Below, one piece after another: positions 46,398 to 53,308 of a DNA stretch of 53,308 nt. The notes beneath the pieces are model-generated. The model saw only the letters and a list, made by a program, of their open reading frames with translations, did not search any database and had not been told where the DNA came from. Each line of letters begins with the position of its first letter. Positions within the stretch are counted from its first letter, which is position 1. The translations under genes and the position numbers were made by a program. The stretch lies in the NCBI GenBank assembly GCA_025890175.1, contig JANPYM010000005.1:99729-153036 (forward strand). The letters are read 5' to 3'. Source of the DNA: Ciborinia camelliae. Its lineage: Eukaryota > Ascomycota > Leotiomycetes > Helotiales > Sclerotiniaceae.

Positions 46398-47086
46398 TTA
46401 TATATATAATAATTTTTATTATTTTATATATATTTGATTTAATATCGAATATACAAAAAAATCACGTAACAACAATTGAAGCTTAAAATTCTCGTTCGAA
46501 CTTATATTATATTATCCGATCTTTTATATAATAAATATTATATTATCTAATATTTTATATAAAAAAATTAAAATTGAAAAAAAGTAAAAGCAAATCATAT
46601 AATATTATTATAGTTTTAGTTTTTGGAATTTAAAATAATATAAAACAATAAAATAAAACTAAAAAAGTTTAATAATATTATTAAATTATATATAAATAAC
46701 ATCGTTGATTTAATATAACTTATACAATATATTAAATAATCACATACAACATATAACAACAAATCAAATTTTGAAATTTTGTTTTTTGAATTTTTAACAA
46801 TCTTCTTATTAATATTTTAAAAATATTTTTATATTATTAAAATCAACTTAAGATTCTACATATTTCATACAAAAAAAACTAAATATATATAAAATTATTT
46901 TTTTTATCGTATTTGAATATCCTTAACTATATCAATTAGATTTACATTATAAAGATATATATAATTTATGATTTATGTTTTGAAATAGATATAATTAATA
47001 ATTTAATACAATTGATTTTTAAAATGATAATTCAACTACCGTACGCGTTATATCGAATTATATAAATGAAATCGTAGGTCTATAAT

Positions 47087-47239
47087 TGTCAGGGGTGAAC
47101 AACTTTACCACTGCGCCACAAAAGCGTGGAGTATTCCAGATTGTTCTGGAATAGTTGTTCTACTATATGAACCCTGCCAGTAGGGATCCACACCGTGGAT
47201 TACCCCTGTGGACCCACCCAGTGGATCCACACCCTGACA
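47087..47239. mobile_element. Putative solo LTR or small LTR-like element, 153 bp
   Basis: Begins TGTCAGGGGTG and ends CACACCCTGACA, so it has TG...CA ends and 8-base inverted termini. ATAAT flanks both sides (47082-47086 and 47240-47244), a 5-bp target duplication. The reverse strand carries GTGGCGCAGTGGTAA, which fits the tRNA A-box consensus; a B box was not found. A RIP-damaged copy lies at 32069-32228. The element is unmutated and lies about 360 bp upstream of a tRNA gene, a site preferred by some LTR retroelements. Confidence 0.72.
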
Positions 47240-47244
47240 ATAAT

Positions 47245-47600
47245 CTAATAAAAGAATTATACTAAAGAGAAAAGAATCATTTTCAGAGGATCACCAGCTA
47301 TAAGAGGCGATGATCACGTGACTAATTGATGGTCATCTACTAGAAAGGGGCCTAGACATAGTAACACTAACTATTATAACTATATAATCGATTTAAGTCT
47401 ATAACTTGAAATCGTTATTATTATTTTAATTTTTTTCTTATTATTTCTATTACTATAGTAATTTTGAACGACTTTAATTATAGTATATACTATACCGCAG
47501 TATACGCTTGTCGCGTATATAGAGATAATAAACAGAAGTCAAATTCCTCTTTTTCTCTATATATAAAAATTAAGATCTCGAACTCACAGAACAATATCAT
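47245..47600. other. Transition from RIP block to normal DNA
   Basis: About 350 bp of mixed composition between the LTR-like element and the tRNA gene. It contains a CACGTGAC motif near 47313 and an A/T-rich stretch at 47400-47470. No gene is seen. Confidence 0.4.
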
Positions 47601-47700
47601 GGCCTGCTGGCCCAATGGCAAGGCGCTTGACTACGATTAAAGGTATAACATCCCAAAATTCGAAATCAAGAGATTGCAGGTTCGATCCCTGCGTAGGTCA
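47601..47700 (+). tRNA. tRNA-Arg (anticodon ACG) with a 28-nt intron
   Basis: The acceptor strand GGCCTGC pairs with GTAGGTC (two G.U pairs). The D arm is GCCCAATGGCAAGGC. The anticodon stem CTTGA pairs with TCAAG (47666-47670), and the loop reads C-T-ACG-A, with the anticodon at 47633-47635. An intron of about 28 nt (47637-47664) follows position 37, the standard place for nuclear tRNA introns. The T arm is GCAGG-TTCGATC-CCTGC and the discriminator base is A. The A box (TGGCCCAATGG) and B box (GGTTCGATCC) are both good. A34 would be edited to inosine to read CGU, CGC and CGA. Confidence 0.9.
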
Positions 47701-47703
47701 AAA

Positions 47704-47715
47704 TTTTCTTTTTTT
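47704..47715 (+). terminator. RNA polymerase III T-run terminator
   Basis: Runs of four and then seven T residues begin 4 bases after the tRNA end, as expected for Pol III termination. Confidence 0.85.
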
Positions 47716-48904
47716 GCTTTCGTATGTGGAGTAGGTGGGTTTTGAATTGTATGGGGCTGAGGGGTTTGAAAGTTTAGTAAGCGAGCGAGAGATGTTTAGC
47801 GTTGTAATTTTGGAAAATAGTAGAGCGAAATCAGGTCTTTCTAACTATTATTATACTTGTAATATTTTTGAGAGGTTGGTGAGGTTGAATTAGAACTGTG
47901 AAATACTTTTTTATTTATATTAGACAAGAAGGAATTATATTATTTAAAAGTATAAAAGAGAAGAATTTATATTCGACTTCTATCTACCCTCTATACTTTG
48001 CCTTGACACAATACATCTGTTGTGTTGGACTTTAAAAGAAAAAAAGTTCAAACCTTTCTTAACAGATTATATATAATCAATCAATTCCATGGTTCTGAAT
48101 GGTTAAACAAATACCCTGGCTGAGCCTGGTTAAAAGGCTCAAGCCATTTGTTGGGGGATTTGGGGGATTGAGGGTTTACAGTCTACAGCCATGAAGTTGT
48201 AGAGTATATACATGTATATGTTTAGAGTACCAAGAATATATATCTCCTTCTCAAATAAAAACAATCTAGACCGTTTGGCTCAACCGTCAAGTGACGGACT
48301 CTCATTTGTCATTGCGTTGTTTATTTTCCTTGTTTTGTTTTATATAACTTCGTTTGCTTATACATTCTTTGCCACTACTGATATATCTGCTAACGTTATG
48401 GGTGCGATTTGAATGTGTAAGTTTGTTATATCTTTTGCTTGTTCTATATAGTTGGGAGGCAGGTAAGTTGGCTGTTGTTCTGTTTTTTTCGTTTTTGGCT
48501 TTAGTGTATGCAGTATACTCGTTTTAGTCGTTGGTGCAAAAGCGAGGCATAGCAGGATGGATGGGGAGAATCCGAGGAGATATATTTTTGGTTGGAAAAG
48601 AGGTTGATGTGGATAAGAATCTTGATAAATACACAAAATTGGCGAGGATTGTTTTGATGTTATGTGAATCCCGTTTGTATAGTGGTAGTGGATTTATTGT
48701 CATGGCAAATATTCTTCTGTGTCTAAGAAGCTACGGCCTGAGTTAGTAACTGCAGGACATTGGTATCAAACCTGCTCGTAATAAAACGATTGGGGAAGCT
48801 TCGACCACAATTCAAGCACCACTTGAATCACTGTCTGACTAACTTCATGTCAAATATAAATATTAGATTAACCAGCAAAAATACAACACAACCAACCGCA
48901 AAGC
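47716..48904. other. Intergenic region
   Basis: Short frames on both strands (for example 48212-48412 and 48531-48746) overlap and have no family resemblance. The right end should include the amidase 3' untranslated region. No RNA gene or repeat recognised. Confidence 0.5.
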
Positions 48905-50921
48905 TCAATACATCACACTGCCCGCCTTTGGCGCTATCAGAATTCCTTCTTCCAACAACCGTTCTGCCAGCTCAAAGATCATCCCATCACATCCCTTTCT
49001 CGCAATAATATCAATTGCCACGGGTAAATATTCCGTCTGCAATGAAATGGTAGAATTATATGCAGCTTGACCTATTGGAAATACCATATCAGGGACTTCG
49101 GCAAAGGTGGATACGCGACTTACGCTCCAACCAGAAGGGATTCCTGGGAGACTACTCAGCCCAGAGGGTATTCTGTTAGTACGATTTGATCTAAATACTT
49201 TGGGTTGCTGTTGAGATGGGTGCATATTTGGATGAGTGGACGTACCTGGTGTATACATTTCTATAGTCTGTCTCTGCTAGTGTACCAGGATAGAGAAGTA
49301 TGCTTTCACTACAGCTGATTGGGCTTGCAGGTACGACTTCTTTGGCGAACCAATCCATAAATATGGTTTTGTTGTAAATGGCTTGTTCAGTTGCATCAGC
49401 ACTGACGTTTTCTCGTCCCCAAGTCCACCTGCTTAATGGTACAGGGTCTATAAAGGGGTGAGCTCCATTGTTAGCAGCAGAGTAAGCTTCATAGAAAGGT
49501 TCTGCAAGGAGACTGTATTGTTGTTGAGCGATTAAGGTGGGATAGACCAGTGTGAGGAAGTCTTCAATTGATGAGTCATTTGCCCCAGAAGGCCTTGTTT
49601 CGCTCCAAAGAGCCCCAATGTTTAGAGTAGTTGTGCTTGTTGAGTTGAGAAATGTTTCCAGCTTGGTAAGGAAGTCTAGCAATATTGTTTCAGCCTCCGT
49701 TGTGGCATTTTCTGGGAATTCGTATGTCCAAATCTTTTTTGGAAATTCGGTGAAGTTGCTTGTGATATTGTTTCCGTACAAGACTTTGGCAGCTTCATGC
49801 CATAAAATTGGGTCTCTAGTGAGTAATCCCGCAGTGTCGAGAGCGGGAGACAAAGGCATAACGTTATCCAAGCTAACGAGTCCATGGGATGGTCTATTAC
49901 CGAAGCATCCATTGACTTGAGATGGTTTACGAATACTTCCGCCAGTATCAGAACCAATTCCTAGATCTAACCAATCATAAGCGCCAATTCCAGCACCTGG
50001 ACCAGAAGATGAAGAGGATGGTGATTGATATCCATCACCTCGGGGATTGAATGGGCAGTGATAGTCTACCCAATCCGCTGTTGGACTTTCTCCATTAGCA
50101 AATTGAGACGTCTTCATTTTTCCAACAATAACAGCTCCTGCATCAATCAAGCTCTGAACAGCAGGTCCTGTAACGTTCGCTGGCGGATAAAGGTAATAAT
50201 AAGCACGGTTTCCATTACCAGTCTTGATTCCTGCAACGTCATAAATATCCTTGACACCGATTCGGACTCCAGCAAGTGGCTGTTTAGCAGTTTTGGTATA
50301 GTAGAGTCTAGAAGGTACGCCAATAGTAGAACTCTGAACTCCAGGAATGGATGCACTCAAGATAGAAAAAGTGCCGTCCGAGTTCTCAATCGTTCCTTCT
50401 GTAAAAGCATCCTGTACATCCGAGTATAAGCGATATGCTTTAAAGAGCTCGCCTGTATTTGGTGTCAGAAAGTACGGCCCTGGAGGCACTTGATTATTTG
50501 AACTGCTGGTAAAAGATTTGGTTCCATGCTCATCGAAAACGCACGATGGCAAGGTAGATTTGGTAGACCCGACAAGGTGAACAGCTACTCTGATTAATGA
50601 TTATTTATAATACGGTTGAAAATTGTACATGCCTTCCAAGAAACCAGGATTGAAAACATCGTCAAAGTTAGTGTAGTTGGCAACTAATGACTTAAACGAA
50701 GCTGCCGTGAAAATGCCCTCTGTATTTTTCATTACCGTCAAAGGAACCAAGTCGACCATGCTTGGCTTGGGCTGAATGGTGATTACAGCGTCGGTGCCAA
50801 CATAGTAGTTGATTCCATTAACACTAACGGTAATTCCAGTTTTCAAGATTGAGATAGCAGCATTTGCCATACTTATCAGAGACATTGCCACGGCAGCCGA
50901 TGTGAACATTCTGAACGTCAT
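48905..50921 (-). CDS. Secreted amidase (amidase-signature family)
   Basis: The preferred model has exons 50633-50921, 49246-50584 and 48905-49172, giving 631 aa. The first intron is then a 48-bp GC-AG intron with donor GAAG|GCATGT. An alternative GT-AG model (50590-50628, only 39 bp) also keeps frame and gives 634 aa. The second intron is 49173-49245 (GTACGT donor, ACAG acceptor). The N-terminus is a signal peptide ('[16 protein letters not shown]') and several NxS/T sites follow, so it is probably secreted. The amidase triad is visible: Lys in 'GVKDIYDV' (about 208), cis-Ser in '[10 protein letters not shown]' (about 290) and the nucleophile Ser in '[12 protein letters not shown]' (about 314). 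The C-terminal '[13 protein letters not shown]' is typical of a fungal subgroup with an extra N-terminal domain. It should hydrolyse an amide to a carboxylate and ammonia; the substrate is unknown. Confidence 0.88.
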
Positions 50922-51640
50922 GGTTGTAGATGATGAAAGTGAGTAACTATCACGTGGGGCATCATATGACCACGGAAAACACGGCACGAAATGTGGCACA
51001 GGAATACGAAGAGTAAGATACCTATGTATATGGTACTCTCATCGGGTCAGTGGTCTTGGGATATCCCATACCGACAAAAAAATACAATGATGGGTTCCCG
51101 CATATGCATATTCTTCAACATTCCTCAATTGCCAGTGCCCCGCAAAGATAAGATAAATCAGTATTGTAAGGTGGGATGACATTATGAAAACGCGGTAGAA
51201 TTTCATCCGAAAGCTTTTGGTGAAAAAAGTATCTACCGGTACCAATATCATTGTGATCTAAAGTAAGGGCCAATGTGCAAGTGCCATGTATAAGTCTCTA
51301 TAGCTAGTAAATGAAAGAGACCCTTTGTGGAAATTGTACTCCAGGAAGATGTTTTGTTTGAGTCTTAGGGTGCAGTCCTCTTAGAGATCCATATCGGTGG
51401 ATCAAAATCGTGATGTCTAACACAAAGTCCGCAGACGCAGAGTTTGGTAGTCCATCGAATTGATAATATGAAAAAGGAGACTTCCCATCTTTGGTGTGAT
51501 AAGAAAAGCCATGAGTTCCACTACCACTGTCAAATAATTGTGGCGCACGCATGTATGTACAACGCTATACACAATCGACATCAAAAATCGATTTTTGTAG
51601 AGCCTTAATTTTTCTGGAATTCCTTTCATTTTAAAATAAT
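50922..51640. other. Intergenic region, amidase promoter side
   Basis: The amidase promoter should lie at 50922-51200. A frame at 51304-51552 on the reverse strand (82 codons) has ordinary composition but no recognised domain. No other feature is seen. Confidence 0.45.
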
Positions 51641-51652
51641 TTAAGTAATATA

Positions 51653-51736
51653 TTATTTATATTTATATTTATATTTATATTTATGTTTCTATTTATATTT
51701 ATATTAATATTTATATTTATGTTTATATTTATATAC
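51653..51736 (+). repeat. (TTTATA)n tandem repeat
   Basis: About fourteen hexamer units of TTTATA with variants (TTTATG, TATTAA). It marks the left boundary of the second A/T block. Confidence 0.85.
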
Positions 51737-51899
51737 TACTAACCATTACAAAAAATAAATTTTCAAACTATATATTCGCAAAACTTTCTTTTTATTATTA
51801 TTATTATAATTATTACTATGTTTATTGAACATATAGTATATGTATTGTGTGTATAGACTAAAGCTATATACAGGAATTATAAAGTAGATAGAGGATATT

Positions 51900-53308
51900 A
51901 TATAATAAAAAAAGCTAAGCTACTTTAAATAATAAAGTAAATCTTAATTATCTATATTATAATAAATATGATATAATAATATAATTTTTAATATTTTTTT
52001 TATAATTAATAATTATTAAATTATATTTTAGATTTTATTAATTCTTATAACAATTTATAATTATAATATTTATTTTTTAATAAAATTTAATTATTTTATA
52101 TTATATAATATAATTATATTATAATACAAAAATATCCAAATTTTTTTTAAATATAATTAATTTTTTTTTTTTTATATTTAAATTTATTTTAATATAATAA
52201 ATAAAAATATTAATTAAAATTAATTACTTAATTAAAATATTTATAATTTAATTAATATTAATTATTTAAAGTATTTTAAATTTGTTTTTATTTATTATAT
52301 TATTTTTAATATAATATTATTTAATATTAATATATTTAACCTTATTATAAAATTTATTTTTTTTAATTTAATTAATATTGTTTTTATTATTTATAAATAA
52401 TATTAAAACAAATAGTTTTATTTTTATATATTTTTTTAAATTTATAATTAATTTTTTTATTTATATAAATTTTTTAGCATTTTTGTTTATAACAATTATT
52501 TTTATTTTTATAATATTTTAAAAAATAAATTTTTATTTAATTAATAATTAAATAATTATTTTTTTATATTATATAATAATAATTTTTTATATAAATTTTT
52601 AATATTATTTTAAATTTTATATTAAATTAATATAAATTATATACTTAAAAAAAATTATCATAAATAATTAAAATATAAAATTTCAAAAAAAAAGATTTTT
52701 ATAATATATTAAAATAAATATTTTGTAAATATAAAATATTGTATTTTGAATAATTATATTATTTTTATAAATTATTTTATAACAAAAAAAATATTTAATT
52801 AAATTATATTTGATAAATAAATATAAAAATTTATTATTTAAAAATAAAAAACTTTTTTATTATTAAAAAATAAATTATTAAAATTAGTTTTATATATTAT
52901 TATATTGAAAAATAAAAATAAAATTTTAATATTAAAAAAATAAATTTTAAATTTTTTTAATATTTTTTTAATATAAATCAAATTATAAATTTTCAAAATA
53001 TAATATTTTTTATTTTTTTTAATTTAAATATTAAAAAATATTTATATTGATTTAAAATCTTTATATTTTTTTTTAATATTAATTTTTTTTTAATAAAATT
53101 AATAATTATATATTTATTAATTAATAATAAATCGTTAATATATAATAAAAAAAATATTTTTTTTTTAATAAAAGAATTTGAATTTGTAAATAATAAAATT
53201 AATTTGATATTTTTCAAAAAATTTCGAATAATAAATTATTATATTTAAAATATTTATTTTAATTTATAAAAAAACTTTTTTAATTTAAAATAAATATTTA
53301 AATTTTTT
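51900..53308. mobile_element. Second AT-saturated RIP block, runs off the window
   Basis: Nearly pure A/T DNA with no intact gene. At least its right part comes from a Ty1/Copia element, as shown by the reverse-transcriptase relic at 52993-53217. Confidence 0.75.
52993..53217 (-). pseudogene. RIP-degraded Ty1/Copia reverse-transcriptase fragment
   Basis: This 74-codon frame reads 'FFLLYINDLLLI' where Copia polymerases have a YVDD box, followed by 'FIKKKLILK' and 'QYKYFLIFKLKK' at the positions of the conserved KKxL and LKYFLGIEI motifs. The changes V to I, the first D to N, and E to K are exactly what G-to-A mutation gives. The catalytic Asp pair is broken (YIND), so the enzyme is dead. The frame is open largely because RIP here produced few stops. 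Flanking sequence to the window end is probably the rest of the element. Confidence 0.7.

Noticed and set aside
48275..48320. tRNA-like start 'gaccgtttggctcaa' downstream of the tRNA-Arg
   Set aside because: No T arm or pairing acceptor strand follows.

Overview
The window looks like a chromosome segment of a filamentous ascomycete (Pezizomycotina), most likely a Leotiomycete of the Helotiales/Sclerotiniaceae kind. The lineage is inferred from gene content and architecture; no phylogenetic marker is present. Supporting signs are short spliceosomal introns (about 48-73 bp) with GTAAGT/GTATGT-type donors and CTAAC-type branch points, fungus-specific families, and long AT-saturated blocks whose repeats differ only by C-to-T and G-to-A changes, the signature of repeat-induced point mutation (RIP).

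Layout. 1-8.1 kb is ordinary gene space: an RRM-like protein (+), a CAX-type cation/proton antiporter (-) and an NAD(P)-dependent SDR reductase (+). 8.1-20.3 kb is a gene-poor desert of normal composition with one doubtful small gene. 20.3-38.5 kb is accessory space. It holds a non-autonomous TIR element, a small secreted cysteine-rich protein gene (SSP1), an RBR-type E3 ubiquitin ligase, an ACS-family MFS transporter, a second TIR element with a TAA target duplication, a fungal rhodopsin-domain 7-TM protein, an AT-rich TIR element with a RIP-damaged LTR-like insert, a FAD monooxygenase, and two further SSP genes (SSP2, SSP3) in tandem. 39.4-47.1 kb is an AT-rich RIP block with less mutated islands: two putative solo LTRs, a Tc1/mariner-like MITE hairpin, minisatellites and a long (TAAA)n tract. 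A tRNA-Arg(ACG) gene with an intron and a secreted amidase gene follow. The window ends in a second RIP block that holds a degenerated Ty1/Copia reverse-transcriptase remnant.

The most interesting content is the three-member SSP family. All members are 95-96 aa, have a signal peptide, carry ten cysteines with almost invariant spacing, and have one phase-0 intron at the same codon. Two of them lie in a roughly 1 kb direct duplication that also copied the promoter. They sit in TE-bounded, gene-poor DNA, as expected for secreted effector-like or antimicrobial proteins, but their function is unknown. The second main theme is that paired repeat copies allow RIP to be read base by base, including one pair whose mutated and spared halves are swapped. 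Several introns are multiples of three and free of stop codons, so naive ORF calling would wrongly translate through them.
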